DNA from: Ustilaginoidea virens
Lineage: Eukaryota; Ascomycota; Sordariomycetes; Hypocreales; Clavicipitaceae
Reading direction: 5' to 3'
Assembly (NCBI RefSeq): GCF_000687475.1
Contig: NC_057319.1
Location: forward strand, 4,082,001-4,146,000
Length of the DNA: 64,000 nucleotides
Shown here one piece after another: positions 32,992-44,600 of this stretch. Below the pieces are notes generated by a model. The model made no database searches. It was not told the origin of the DNA and saw nothing but the letters and a program-made list of their open reading frames with translations. Every line of letters starts with the position of its first letter. Position 1 is the first letter of the stretch. A program made the position numbers and the translations under genes.

Positions 32992-34856
32992 ATGGTGCGA
33001 AACCTGGTGCAGCCCAATGGCTGGGTGGTGCTACGACTGCCAAACGAGAACTTGCGCCTTCTCCAAATCACCCCCAACACGTAGGTCTCCCTGGATTACT
33101 GCCACGCAAAACAACCTCGGCTCCAAGACTAACTGAACTGTCCGTCTCCTCCCTCTCCGTCTGTAGAACAATATCTCTCGGGAAATACGGCTCCTTCCCC
33201 AGCAATCTGCTCATCGAGCGCCCATTTCACCTCACATACGAAGTTGAAGAGAAAAGACGGCATGAATCCTTCTCCCGCCTACGGATTGTTCCGCCGACCG
33301 AGCTCAACGCCGACACCCTCGCAGAAACCAACGTCAACGAACAGCCCGCACCGGGTGGAGAGGAAGCCGCCATCGTCGCAGCCGAGGGCGAGGAGCTTAC
33401 TCTTGTAGACGAAGCGGGTAAAGTCGTTGCGCGATCGAATCGAGAAATCATCGATGACACGGCAAGGCAGACGCTCACGGCACATGAGATTGAGGAGCTG
33501 AAGCGCAAGGGAGCATCCGCGGGCAAGGAGCTTATCGCCAAGCTGATGCTGTCCCATACGGCGATCGATCAGAAGACACTGTACTCTCTGGCAAAGTACA
33601 AGCTTTTGAAGGAGAAGAAATTCCTGCGGCGGTTCACGGTTCTCCCGCTCGATGTCACGCTGCTGAACAAGTGGCTGCTCGAGGACAGAGATGCCGGGAA
33701 AGTGCTGGAGATGAGACCAGAGATGATGGGGCTGCTAGGATGCTGGGCGGATGTACACTTTGGGGGAGAGCCTGTCCAAGGGATGAACGAGCCTCATGGC
33801 GGAAGGTGGTTGGTTGTTGATGACACGGGAGGCCTGCTGGTTGCCGCGCTCGCGGAGAGGATGGGCATCCTACACCAGGAGGAGCACGACGACGAACAGC
33901 AGCAGCAGCAGCAGCAGCAGCAACGGCAGCAACGGCAGCAAGGCGCTGCTCTGCGTCCTCTGCGCGGCGGCCTACCAGCTCCCGCGCCAAAATCAGAAGA
34001 GCCAGACGCGACCGGCCCTGACTCTGAACGACAGACCACACCACCGCAGGGTCCCCAGCCCTCGTCTTCTGGAAGACGCCGCCGCCGCGACGACCTAGAC
34101 GAGCACTACGCTCTCACCAACAACATGACTCTCATCCACGCCAACTCGCAGCCCAACCTCTCCGTCCTCCGCTACTTTGGCTTCGACGCCAACGACCTCA
34201 ACCCAGGTTACCCCTACCACCCTCTCTTCACCAACCTCCTTCCCATCTCCTGGCTTCAGCTCGTCAGCCCCCAGGACGACGTCTTCTACTCGGAGCAACT
34301 GTGCGACGTGCCCGCAGAGGAACTCGCCTCCTGGAAGCCCAACAGAAGGGGGAACTACCACCGTAAACGGCGGAGATGGGCGCGCACTCACGAAATCGTC
34401 GACGCTACCCGCGCGGGGGGTTTCTCTGGCTTGGCAGTGGCCAGCACAATGGATCCCATCTCCGTCTTGCGTCACACGCTTCCCCTCCTGGCTGGTGGCT
34501 CCCCCATAGCCATCTATTCGCCTACTGTCGAGCCCCTGGCCCACCTGGTGGACTGCTTCAGCATCGGTCGCCGAGCAGCGTGGGTGCAGTCACCCCCGGC
34601 AGAGGCCCAAGGGAAATCGCAGGCTGAACTGGATCGATGGCAAGGGAGCAGGGAGTTTCCTCTCAACCCCACTCTGGTGCTAGGCGCAGCAGTGCAGACA
34701 AGCAGGGCGAGGAGATGGCAGGTTTTACCGGGGAGAACGCATCCTTTCATGACGGGGAGAGGAGGGGCTGACGGGTTTCTGTTTACGGGTTGGAGGACGA
34801 ATCCGGCCGAGGGGAGGGTTTCGGCCAGGGGAAAGTTCCAGAAGAGGAAGCAATGA
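32992..34856 (+). CDS. TRM6: tRNA (adenine-58-N1) methyltransferase non-catalytic subunit TRM6
   Basis: Forms a heterotetramer with the catalytic subunit TRM61 that makes m1A58 in tRNAs, including initiator tRNA (yeast Gcd10). Exons 32992-33080 and 33167-34856 give 592 aa; donor GTAGGT, acceptor TGTAG. The joint reads TPNT|TISLGKYGSF, then LIERPFHLTYE. N-terminal features: 'VQPNGWVVLRLPNENLRL' and, after the joint, SFPSNLLIERPFHLTYE. A helical part (TLTAHEIEELKR, LIAKLMLSHTAIDQKTLYSL) is followed by 'KYKLLKEKKFLRRFTVLPLD'. The C-terminal Rossmann-like half includes DPISVLRHTLPLLAGGSPIAIYSP and 'EPLAHLVDC'. The linker carries a Gln tract from CAG repeats (33898-33930). Confidence 0.95.
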
Positions 34857-34910
34857 ATAGATCTTGACGAATTCTTATATTCGGGCATGTTGGCACGTCC
34901 TTTGCCAACG

Positions 34911-34959
<49 letters not shown>

Positions 34960-35253
34960 GATACGGGATGGCTTCGGGTACGCTTTGTGGTGGGAAGCTT
35001 GGAAATAAAACAGGAGGAGCGATACCCAGAAGCAAATACAAAAAAGGTATCATGATCAACGGAGCAGGCTATCAGATGAGAGGTGCTTTGAACATTGCTG
35101 CGCGGCGGCATCGCCATGCGCGAGTCGGTGCCAAAGAAATCTCGCGTCGCGTCTTTTGTTCTTTTTTATTTCTCTTTTTTTTTTGTGCCTTTTTGACCGA
35201 CCGGTAAAAAAAGATGTACAACTCAGCTGCCTCGTCAAAGCTGGTCAACAGCT
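34857..35253. other. intergenic, convergent 3' flanks with a long T tract
   Basis: Between the stops of TRM6 and ARPC3. A 43-nt uninterrupted T run (34914-34956) starts 58 bp after the TRM6 stop. A second T-rich stretch is near 35162-35182. Confidence 0.7.
34914..34956. repeat. poly-T run, 43 nt
   Basis: Forty-three consecutive T on the plus strand in the spacer between TRM6 and ARPC3. It is the longest homopolymer noticed in the window. Its length may vary in the assembly. Confidence 0.95.
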
Positions 35254-36120
35254 CTACAGCGCCTTACCCATAAACTTTCTCTTGGTGAAGCTCAGCCACC
35301 ACTTGCTCGGCTTTGTCTCATCGTCGGCATACACCCGTGCCAGTAACCTCGCCGCAAGCTCCTGCCGAACCTGCGACATGTATTGTCGGAGCTGCTCAGC
35401 ATCCTGTCTATCCCTTGGGGGTTCGTACATCTACTCAATGTCAGTCTGCATGAAAGAAACAGGAATCGTCGCGCCCCAGTAACCCTCCTCTCGCCCTCCC
35501 CCGTCCCCCGTCCCCCGGCGGCAGGTTCCGGCGAGGGCGGCGTGCGCGACCTTTGACCGACGCACCTGGTTGAGGGGAAACCCAGGATCCCCAGGGATGG
35601 AAAAGTTCAGATCGAGCGCCAGGTTCATCACCTCCTTCTGAGCATCCCTCGCCGTGGCGTGAGGCTTGATCTTTTGAAGGCAGTCGCTCAGGAACCAGAT
35701 CCCGTAGACGAGCAAGCGATCGGCGGGGCCCTGGATTTCAAAGTTGCGGAAAAAGGTGTTGGCGCGAAAGAGCGAGAGGACCTCGTCGAGGATGTCGTAG
35801 CTTTCGCTGTCGGGGTCGGGAGACTGGTCGGCGGGCAACGGGGGTGATGGGATGGGTAGGGTGTAGGCCGGTCCGCGGGTCTTGGTGCGCAGCGGGAGAA
35901 GAGGGAAGTTGCCGACCAGGCGGGGAGGGTTGGGATCGTCGTTGAAGATGGAGTTGTAGGCCTAGGGGGGGGTTGTTGGTTGTTGGTCAGCTGGTCATGG
36001 TTGAATACTGACTGCCACGGCGGACTGCCACGGCGAACGGACCAAGGCCTTTTGTCGCGAAAGAGGGAGAGATGGAGGAAAGGTGTAGTGTTTCCATTTG
36101 GGTGCAGGACTCACCGGCAT
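35254..36120 (-). CDS. ARPC3: Arp2/3 complex subunit 3 (ARPC3, p21)
   Basis: A subunit of the Arp2/3 complex that nucleates branched actin. Exons on the minus strand, 36120-36115, 35961-35566 and 35430-35254, give 192 aa, close to the usual 175-195. Exon 1 codes only Met-Pro (six nucleotides before GTGAGT). Exon 2 starts AYNSIFNDDP after CCTAG, so the joined start is MPAYNS, the canonical ARPC3 N terminus. Diagnostic blocks are DILDEVLSLFRANTFFRNF, EIQGPADRLLVYG and FSIPGDPGFPLNQ. The last exon, MYEPPRDRQDAEQLRQYMSQ followed by KPSKWWLSFTKRKFMGKAL, matches the family C terminus. Introns: 35962-36114 and 35431-35565. Without the last exon the open frame would run on into unrelated sequence. 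Confidence 0.95.
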
Positions 36121-38007
36121 TTTGGAGAGCAATGGCTGCTGCAGACGGCTTTGTATGAGGATACGATACGTTGGACGCTGTGCGTTGGTGATGAGCTGCC
36201 TGCTTCAAGTTGCGCGATGCCCCAGCCCCATCCATCCCACGTTAGCGGGGCTGGGCGGCTTCTATTATGTGGGGCGCTGGCAGCTCCTGTACGTGGCTCA
36301 GCGGTGGGGCAGCCGCAGCGATAAGTGGCGTGGCGCAAGGCATGAACGTTTACCCGACAGCCGTCTGGTGTCAAAATACGGGTAACCAAGAAAATTAAGC
36401 AATGATGGCTTGAACTTCCACGGGCCTCGTGGCCCTCCCGTGCCAGCCAAGTCAGCAACGAACCCGCTCCAGCAAGCTGCCAATTTTCAAGGCCGCTTCA
36501 CCGAGTCCATGACCAGCAACGAGGCATCGCCTGGAATGAAGTCGATCACGAGCTTTGCTGCGACTCGCCCCGCGAGGCCGACACCTTTGACATTGACGGC
36601 AACAGCCCGACACGACATTCACAACGCGGTCAACGGAAAAAGCGCTCAGTGACACTCGGGCTTGTCATGAGGGCGGAACAGACGCTGCGCGAAACACCAT
36701 CGAGATGCAAACGCATGACGCCAGGCAGGTCAGGCTCCGAACTACTCGGGACCATGGGAGCATTCCGTGAACAACACAACACACGCGACGCTCGGCGATT
36801 GGTGGTGCCGCCGTCGCCGACAAGCAGGCCCGGTGACTTGCCGCCTACCCAATAGCAACGCCTGCCGCGTGCTGTCTGGTCGTTGCAGGTCCTTTGGGTG
36901 AGCCTGAAATTGCTCTCGAACCAGGTGGCTGCCCAGTGCCGCATATGGCCATAGCTCCGTGATTACGGAAGACGGAGCACAGCCCAGCTTATCGAGGGCT
37001 CCATGGTCGGTGCCTAAATTCACGTGACAGCGCACAAAGGTCGCGTTCGCCGTGCCCTTTTGTCTCAGACGCGTGCGCCCGCGTGCGCCCGCGTGACTCT
37101 GCCAGGTACTCACTCCGAGCTCGGCAGCTCTAGGGTGCTTGCTGCCTTGCCTGTAGGTAGGTACCTAGACCTCCTAAAGGTGATTTATCCCGCCTGCCTG
37201 CAAAGTTGTTGTTGCATTTGGCTCCTGCCGTGATGATGACACGCTCAAAGTCACTCGCTCTTTCCATTTCTGTCACGCAGAATCTGGGCGTTTTTGTTTT
37301 TCCTTGCTCTTCCATCCGCTCTTCCCCCCCCCCCCCCCACCCTTTTCTCCCAACAGTCGGCACCAGCGACTTGGCTGGCTGGCTTCCTCCTCGCCTTCGC
37401 CCCTTGCGCTTCATCTTCATTGTCCGTCTCTTGCGGTCAGAACATTGAAGGGGCTTTGGTCCTGGTTTGGCGCCGAGGTGGCGACTGTCTTTAGTGGGCA
37501 GCCCCCCTGGGATTGTGCGCGTATCATCGCGGGGTGTTCCCCCCCAACTGGCCACGCCAAATTCAGCCCAAAAAACGCCACCGAGACATTGCGATTAACT
37601 AGTGCTAAAGGGCTGCGCGCAAACAAAGCACGCCCGAATCACTCAAAGCCCGGACACAACCACTCCCTTCATGGATCAATGCTTGCTGTCCCAAGGTCCG
37701 TTCTTTTTTCGACTAGAGTTCATGTTCAGAGACCAATGCCCTATACCCTCTCGTTTAAATCTCGCTTCTGCCAACATCGTCGGCGTGGATTCGCGCTCGT
37801 TCTAACGTTGCATGTCGTACAGCCGCATACAGCACCACCGCATCTCCGTCACATCATCGCGCAGCCGCCGATCGAGCTGCGCTTGCTGCTTCGCCTCCCA
37901 ACCGCTTGTCACCGACCCTCACCTCACGACGAGCCGTCAATACCCCCACCTCCTCCCCGACGGGCAGCTTGCCGCCGTCAACCACGCCTGTACCTGAAAC
38001 AGGTGCC
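36121..38007. other. intergenic between divergent ARPC3 and the unknown gene
   Basis: Carries a C-rich run near 37325-37340, a CTCTTCC-type pyrimidine region, and a GTAGGTAGGTACCTAG motif near 37155. The frame of the next gene is open upstream to about 37900 but without an ATG. No gene recognised. Confidence 0.5.
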
Positions 38008-39312
38008 ATGTCTCAAAAGACGTCGAGGCCTTTGATTAGCGGTCGTCGCGGACGACTGCGAATTTCAAGGCCCGAGAACGACTCCCTTCTCCATCTGCTG
38101 CATCAACACGCCGGCGTTTCGCTATTTGTCCGCCCGATATGCTGGACCGACGTGCACTCGCAACTCCTGGGCGCTAGCTTCAGTGAGCTGCCGCCATGCG
38201 ACCGGCCACTGCCCGAGAAAATGCCTGGTTCGCCGCCTTCAAAGGGCCACTTGCGACCGTCCAAAGCGATCATGACCTTGAGCGATGCCCTGACAGAGAT
38301 ACTGCTACCAGACGCACTGCACCCGGTCCTAAACTCGCATGCTGTCAACACTGTGTTATCAACGCTCTGGCCGGCGGCTTTCTGCCAGCCGCAGCTCCTG
38401 CCAGACTTGCACATCTTCTTCGGCGACCGCGTATACCGAGACTCGGTGCGCACGCAAGTCATGTGGAAGTATCCGGGGGATACCGCGCCGTCAACACAGA
38501 GCTCCTTTGTGTCAATATCGACTCGCCATGCTGACTCGTACAATTCGTCCGCAAGCTCGGCCTCTGGGCCACGCAATCCCGCCAATCTGCCCATGATGTG
38601 TTACATTGGCCGGAACCGATTGGCGGCAATGCGTAAGAACTTGTTCCGCATTGTATCAGGCCCGGGAAGGAACTGGAACGGCCCCGTCGCTCGCCTCCAG
38701 CAGCTAAGGGCAAAGGCGCTGTTACCCACAAACCCTGATCACGACGCGCACTTTGTAGCCATCTTTCTCGCCATGGCGCAGCGTCACTTTTACGGCGCAC
38801 CAGCTCCATCATCGCGCCGAGACTCGCAGTGGTCTCCGTCGAAAGGGGCGCCTCAACGGCCTTCGTTTCGCGATGTCAAACTGAGGATTCTCACCCATAA
38901 TAATGACCGAGCCGAGTTCATGGTGTACACAGGCCACGTCACAGCGCAGTTCTTGGACAGGTTCCACGAACCCTGGAAAGCCCCTCAACTTGACGGCGAT
39001 GGAGTGCCGCCGGGAATCAGGATAGAGTATACAAGGGTGCCTATCTGGCCGATTCTAGGGCTGCGGGAGCGGTTGGGCAGAGCACTGGGCGAGGAAATCG
39101 TCGGACAGTTTGATCCGACTCGGATGGAAACCTGGGACGTGGACGCCGAGAGCGGCGCGACCAAGGATCAGAAGCGAAAACGGCAAGTCCCTTCCAAAGT
39201 CTGCAGCGGGAGCAGCCTTGAAGAGGGTACCGAAAGCGAAAAGCAGCATTCGCCTGTCAAGGTGAAGCGGCGACGCTTGCCGGAAGGCTCTGCCATAGGA
39301 GTCGCCGTCTAG
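38008..39312 (+). CDS. conserved-looking protein of unknown function
   Basis: 434 aa, one exon. I chose the ATG at 38008 (MSQKTSRPLISG) because the in-frame sequence upstream has no ATG. The protein has a mixed, folded-looking composition without low complexity until the C terminus. Notable stretches: SLFVRPICWTDVHSQLLGA, LPPCDRPLPEKMPGSPP, HLRPSKAIMTLSDALTEI, and a long middle with DAHFVAIFLAMAQRHFYG and VKLRILTHNNDRAEFMVYTG. The C terminus is basic and Lys/Arg-rich (KRKRQVPSK; KVKRRRLPEG), which would direct it to the nucleus. No catalytic motif recognised. A pyrimidine-rich TTTC repeat follows the stop. Confidence 0.72.
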   Translation: MSQKTSRPLISGRRGRLRISRPENDSLLHLLHQHAGVSLFVRPICWTDVHSQLLGASFSELPPCDRPLPEKMPGSPPSKGHLRPSKAIMTLSDALTEILLPDALHPVLNSHAVNTVLSTLWPAAFCQPQLLPDLHIFFGDRVYRDSVRTQVMWKYPGDTAPSTQSSFVSISTRHADSYNSSASSASGPRNPANLPMMCYIGRNRLAAMRKNLFRIVSGPGRNWNGPVARLQQLRAKALLPTNPDHDAHFVAIFLAMAQRHFYGAPAPSSRRDSQWSPSKGAPQRPSFRDVKLRILTHNNDRAEFMVYTGHVTAQFLDRFHEPWKAPQLDGDGVPPGIRIEYTRVPIWPILGLRERLGRALGEEIVGQFDPTRMETWDVDAESGATKDQKRKRQVPSKVCSGSSLEEGTESEKQHSPVKVKRRRLPEGSAIGVAV

Positions 39313-42300
39313 GGTGCCGTCAGGCGAGTTTCTTTTCTCTCCTTCTTTCTTTCTTTCTTTCTTTTCTTTTTTTCTTTTTTTCTTTTCTTTTTGTCATGCG
39401 ACTCAAGCTTTGATGACTTGGGATGTGTTTTAGAGCATGGGTCCTGGCGCTCAAGGCATCACTTTGACGAGTCTTTTTCAGCCGTTAGTACGGAGGGAAC
39501 GAAACACTGCGACCTTTGGGTCTGTATCGTGGATGGATTAAGGGCAACGTCACATCCGTCGCATTGGGAGGCGTTTACGGATAACGGGGCTGAAGAGGCA
39601 TGGGTTGGGCACGTGCATCGCGGGACGCGGTAGATGGAAAGAAAACCATGGTTTGTTTTGCCTCGAACGAGTGCCTGATGAAACACTGCATTACACTACA
39701 CTATACCACGCATACTATACTACACACGGGAGCACCCTTGGCGTGACGTGACGGTGCTGTTTGACATGCTGCCGCGTTGGCTGCCCGGGCGTATGCGAGA
39801 GGAGAAAGGGGCCAACGATAGATGACACGGCCTTGCTCCCGTCGCCGCATGTCCTGCCGCGTTTCTTTACGGCAGCTTGCTTCTTGGGAGTTGTTGACGA
39901 TGGGAGTCGGCAGCACGGCCTGTTGTGAGAGCAGCAAAGTAAAGCAGCGGGCGGGAGGCCGCCCTGGCGGGTTGCGTACACGGCCACGGCCACGGGCGTC
40001 CGTGTTTCCCCCGAGGCAAAGTGCCGCGGAGCCCTTTTTGCCCATGAGGCATTAAACTCGGATGCTGGCGCTGGGTACGTACGACTCGTTCCGTTTGCAG
40101 GCGCGGCGAAACCCGCCGCCTCGACACGACACCGGATGCTCAGCCTTTATGCACACCACACCCGGAGTGATCAAGGGGTCGTCGCGCAAGCGCGGTCCCC
40201 CGTGGCATGGCGTAGTTCCCGAGCCCGCTGGCGAGGAGGGCGTGGCATGGCAGAACGGCGGGGGCTACTTGGACGAGTGGCGGGCCTTTTGCCTCTGGAC
40301 GAAGCTGTCTGATGCTGCGGCAACTGGGAGCCAGCAGCGAGTCTGGCAGTGGCAGACAGACAGGGCCGTGTTCAAACGGCGGTTGGTGGCCGTGATGGCT
40401 GCTCGTTTGGAGAGGCGGGTCGGGTCGGTGGGTTGGGCTGCGTCTGCGGCTCCAGGGGGGTGCGGCGGCGTTGAGCACCGCTTTTTAGGGGGGAGGCTTG
40501 GGGGATGCTGTCTGTCCATGGGGTTTGCTTGATGGTTTGCTCGGATGGTGGTGGTTGCTCGCTCAGCCCCGGCGGCAGTCGTCAGGAGATGATGCCCCGA
40601 GGTCGATTCACACCCGTCGGTGCTGTCGCGGACATGAGCAGCCGCGAGCATGGGCACAATATACGACACGATGCACAACACAGCAAAGCCGCAATGGCAT
40701 GCCTGGACGTCTGCCTGGGCCTGCCATCAACACCCATCAAAGGGCGTACCCAGCAAACGAATGGGGATCGCGATGGCCGACAAGGGGGAAGAACAAAAAT
40801 AGTTATAAAAAAAAATAAATAAATAAAAAATAAAATAAAAAAAAGGTCTACACACTGAAATGCCTCGACTCGTACGACGGGGTGGCCGCGCAACTCAATC
40901 AAGCAAGGTTCGGCTCTTGGCTCGGCAACGCCAGCGGGGTGGCCCCCCGGAGAGACCCGTCTGTCACTGACAAGGTGGAGGAGGGGGGGGAGGTTGGGTT
41001 GGAACAATACTCTGGCGTCGTCGCCAGCAAGAGCGTGGCCCGTGCGAAAGAAAGCTGAGCAGGGGGATGGATGGTGGCTTGGCAGCAGAATGGTGGTCAT
41101 GGAGCGGCTTGATTGATTGATGGATTGATTGATGGATTGATGGATCGACGGGCGGGTGTCTGAGAAACCCACTTGGACCGTTGAGGCGGGCGCCTCGGTG
41201 ACGTCGACATGCTTTGGCCCCCGTCGGGGCTGTTTCTTGACCGGAGAGGCCGCTCAGCTGGAAGCTGGCTTGAGCCACTGAACATTGGCGACATTGGCGT
41301 CGTCCGGGTTGGCGTCGTCCGGGTTGGCGTCGCCGTGCTCTTCCCCGGGTCGACATGGCGGCGTCTCGCGTCCGGGGCGGGTCTGGTTCCAACGAGCTGA
41401 CTCTGGAGGCCGTCGCAGCTTCCTTGATGTCCCTTTGCCGCCTGCGTCACGCCGAGAGGAACGGCAAACCCACCGCCCAAGTTCCAACCTGCTCGATCCA
41501 GGCCAGCCGCCCTGAACACCCCCCCCCCCCCCCCTTCCTTCTTCCCCCTCCCCAACCCCCCACAACCCGTCCCGCAGCCCAGCGGCAATGGAGCAGGGGG
41601 CTTTGAAGACACGGGGGCACACTCACTCTTCGTGTTGGGAGGGGGCAAAAAAGGGGGAAAGAGGCCGGGTGCCGAGACAAGACCAAGACACGCCAGGATC
41701 GACAGCTGACGACCCGCTTTGCGCAGAATCAGGCGTGATGAACCATGATGGAAATACATGAACGCCGCAGAGACCAACGACAGGCCTCGGCCGGATCGGT
41801 TTTGTGGGGGAGCAAGGCAAGGGGGGGGCTTGTGTACTCCGTGCTTGCGTTGTGTGTTTCGGGCCCATCGTGCGACCCGAAAGTTGAAACAGTATAGAGC
41901 AGGGAAAGAAACTTTGAAGCATCGAGGCCCACCAGCGCGCCGCCGCCGCGCCGCCCATCGTTTCAACGCCCAACGTCTGGACGGGGAGGCGGCACGAGAA
42001 GCTGGACATTTGTCCCGTGGCCGCCCAACAAGCTTGTAACGAGGTCGGTCCGTGACCCCGTCCACAGGTCCACGTTGGATGGGAAGCGAAGAAGCTGAAG
42101 GTGCCAAGACTACTCGATACGGAGTACAGACGTAGTCTGTCAGTCTCTCAGCTCTTTTCTTGACCTTTGAGGTTGCTCGCGCAGCAGCCCCGGTCGACGT
42201 TGACGGGAACCGGGGGTAGCCAAGACCGTCTCAACTTTCTTCTTCATGCGGCAATGTGGCAGCCAACGAGCTGTCAACAGCTGCTAGTGCAAGTCGGACC

Positions 42301-42330
42301 CATGCGGGCGCAATAATGCAGAAGCCTCAT

Positions 42331-43249
42331 TGTCTTTGTCGTCTTTGTCGTCTTTGTCGTCTTTGTCGTCTTGTCGGCTTGCAATGATCGGCGTAGTTGA
42401 CAAGGGGCTTGCAGATCCGATGAGGTGCATTGAGCCGCGTGAAACAAGCAGGTTGCTTCTCCCTTTGGAGAAGCTCTCGCGTGTTTGTTGGTTGCGTCTT
42501 GTAGCGTCTTGTTGCGTCTTGTTGCGTCTGGTTGCGTCTGGTTGTTGCTGATGGTTTGTTGGCCGTGCCCAGAGCCCAGTGCGGAGTGCTCCGTGTGCGT
42601 AGCGAGCAACCCTGCACTGTGCTGCACTGTGCTGTCCGCAACGGCATCGCACACAGTGCCTGTACAGTGCACGGCACACGCCCTCTTCTCACGTCGTGTC
42701 ATCATGCATGTCTCTTCGGGGGCCGTGCCAACGCCCATGCATGGACGCATGCATCGTGATGCATGCATATATGCGTGGCGTTTCCCCGTTTCCCCGTTTC
42801 CCCCGTTTCCCCCGTTTCCCCCATTTCCCCCGTTTTCCCCGCAGAGAAAGCCCCCGTCACTGCAGCTTCTCCACCCACCACCAAGCTTCTTGTCCTGAGA
42901 CCAGACAGACAGACAGACTTCATCTCTCGACTCCCTGAGAGCTCGGCCGTGCCGCGGGTGGTTCGTGGCTCGTGGTTCGTGGTTCGTGGCTCGTGGTTCG
43001 TGGTTCGTGGTTCGTGGCTCGTGGCTCATGGATTCCAGCCCGTCACATCTCAAAACTCCTCAGCTGTTTCATGCCGCGCTCCTGGGCCGTCCCGTAGCTC
43101 CCGGGTGGCATCTCTACGGCTGCAACTCGCTAGCCGTTCTCGGCCTGGTCAGTGGTCGTCCGCGGTGGGGCAATTTCCGACGTAGAGAGTCAGGATGCTG
43201 GAGGCTGGATGCTGGATGCTGGATGCTGGATGCTGGATGATGCTGGATG
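42331..43249. repeat. cluster of five unrelated minisatellites
   Basis: In about 920 bp there are: GTCTTTGTC (9 bp, about 5 copies, 42331-42376), GTTGCGTCTT (10 bp, about 5 copies, 42491-42545), TTTCCCCG (8 bp, about 7 copies, 42780-42840), TTCGTGGC/T (8 bp, about 9 copies, 42958-43029) and GGATGCTG (8 bp, about 7 copies, 43192-43249). Sequences differ from each other, so they did not arise from a single expansion. Confidence 0.9.
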
Positions 43250-43580
43250 CACGAGGAGCGGCAAGGCGGCGTCTGTCCCTCCCTCAAGGCTCGATCCGGT
43301 TTTGACCGGGTGGGTAGCTTTCCCCCGGCCCTCGTTGAACTCCGAAGCACCGCAGGTGGTCACCTCCTCCTATTCCTATCCACAACCGTTCTCTGCCCCC
43401 CCCCCCCCCGACCGTCTCATCCCTGCTGAGAACCCGTTTGTTTGTTGCGCCAGCCCAAAGCATCGCCTGGGCAGCCCCGACAAGACTTCTTCAGACGCAT
43501 CATCAGCGCCACAGCACAGGCCGAATCGCAGACTAGGCGCGAGCTTGACTGTCATGGCTGCCGGGGGAGAGAGGGAGCCC

Positions 43581-43611
<31 letters not shown>

Positions 43612-43634
43612 AGAAGAAGAAGAAGAAGAAGAAA
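43581..43634. repeat. poly-A tract followed by (AAG)n
   Basis: Twenty-nine A followed by about eight AAG units, an A/G-only strand of 54 nt. Confidence 0.95.
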
Positions 43635-44267
43635 TGAGCTTCTGCATTCATGTCTACCGGCCAAGAGGCGTTCACGGGCTGCTGCAGCACACTCAAGATG
43701 CACCGTTGCCAGGCCAAACAGAAGAAGAAACGTCATGATACACATGATATACATGATGTACCACAGTCTTGCGGCAGATGACTGCATCACAGAGAATCGT
43801 GCGAGAACCGTGCCGTCACGAGTAATCAGAGCATGCCAGCAAACGGGGGAATGAACTCCGGGTCCGGGATATGGTCGAGCCCGGCCCAGGTCCTCCGGAA
43901 AACTCTGAAAGCAACAACATCCACGTCGCGAGGTGGCTTTGGAAACGTCGTCATTCGTCAAAGTCCAATGTCAACGGCTCGTGCTAAAAGCCCACCAGGT
44001 CATTCGGCTGGCACCCGCCGCGCATGTACAGAGTACGCCCGACGGTCGAGTATGACCTCCACGCTGACACCTTCTCGCACGCAGCCGACAGAGGCCAGCT
44101 TCTATTTGACCACCAATTCGGAAACCTCCTTGACACCACCCCATCCCATCTTCTTGGGGCTCAATGTCTTTTGCGACGGCCCCTTTTCCCTTCGCTCCAG
44201 TTTTGTGTGCAGTATCCCTGCCTTTGAACAATCATCTCTCCATACTTGAATAAACATATTGTGGTCC

Positions 44268-44600
44268 ATGGCTCCAACCCCCTCATCTCACCTGATCGAC
44301 TTACGTCAAGAGCAAGGTAAATCTCTTCCAAAAACTTGCATTACCTCTTCCCTTCGACCGCTCCGCCGTCCCAAGCTGCAATGCATTCTCTTGGGTGCCC
44401 TGATTTGAAAACTAAAAGGGGTTCCAATAGGCTTGCCAAATCATGATAAGAGTATTGCACGTCATAATAAAGCTATTCGGAGCTTGGCTGAGCTTCTAGT
44501 AAAGGGACATGGTGTCGATGGAAACGAGTTGATGGCATCCGTCACTCTCGTCACATGCTATAAAGTGCCAAGTAACGCACCTAGGCCAATGGCAAATTGA
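44268..44600 (+). pseudogene. possible fragment of a fungal transcription-factor domain
   Basis: The segment 44433-44597 translates to DKSIARHNKAIRSLAELL...NELMASVTLVTCYKV. This resembles the helical pair found in the C-terminal domain of Zn2Cys6 regulators (pattern: HxxAIRxL...ELMASxxLxxCYE). Joined to an upstream ATG (44268-44316) by a GTAAAT...AATAG intron it gives only 72 aa, then stops. Downstream frames contain GGELTLFKVV-like remnants interrupted by stops. No zinc cluster is nearby. Resemblance is by eye only. Confidence 0.33.

Noticed and set aside
41097..42107. 336-codon minus-strand frame
   Set aside because: No motif, signal or homologue recognised. Composition follows C and GATT tracts, and no splice structure is evident.
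43833..44249. Frame containing TSRGGFGNVV, reminiscent of GRGGAGN motifs of small fungal proteins
   Set aside because: Only one short resemblance and not repeated, as the family would require. The rest is unlike any family I know.
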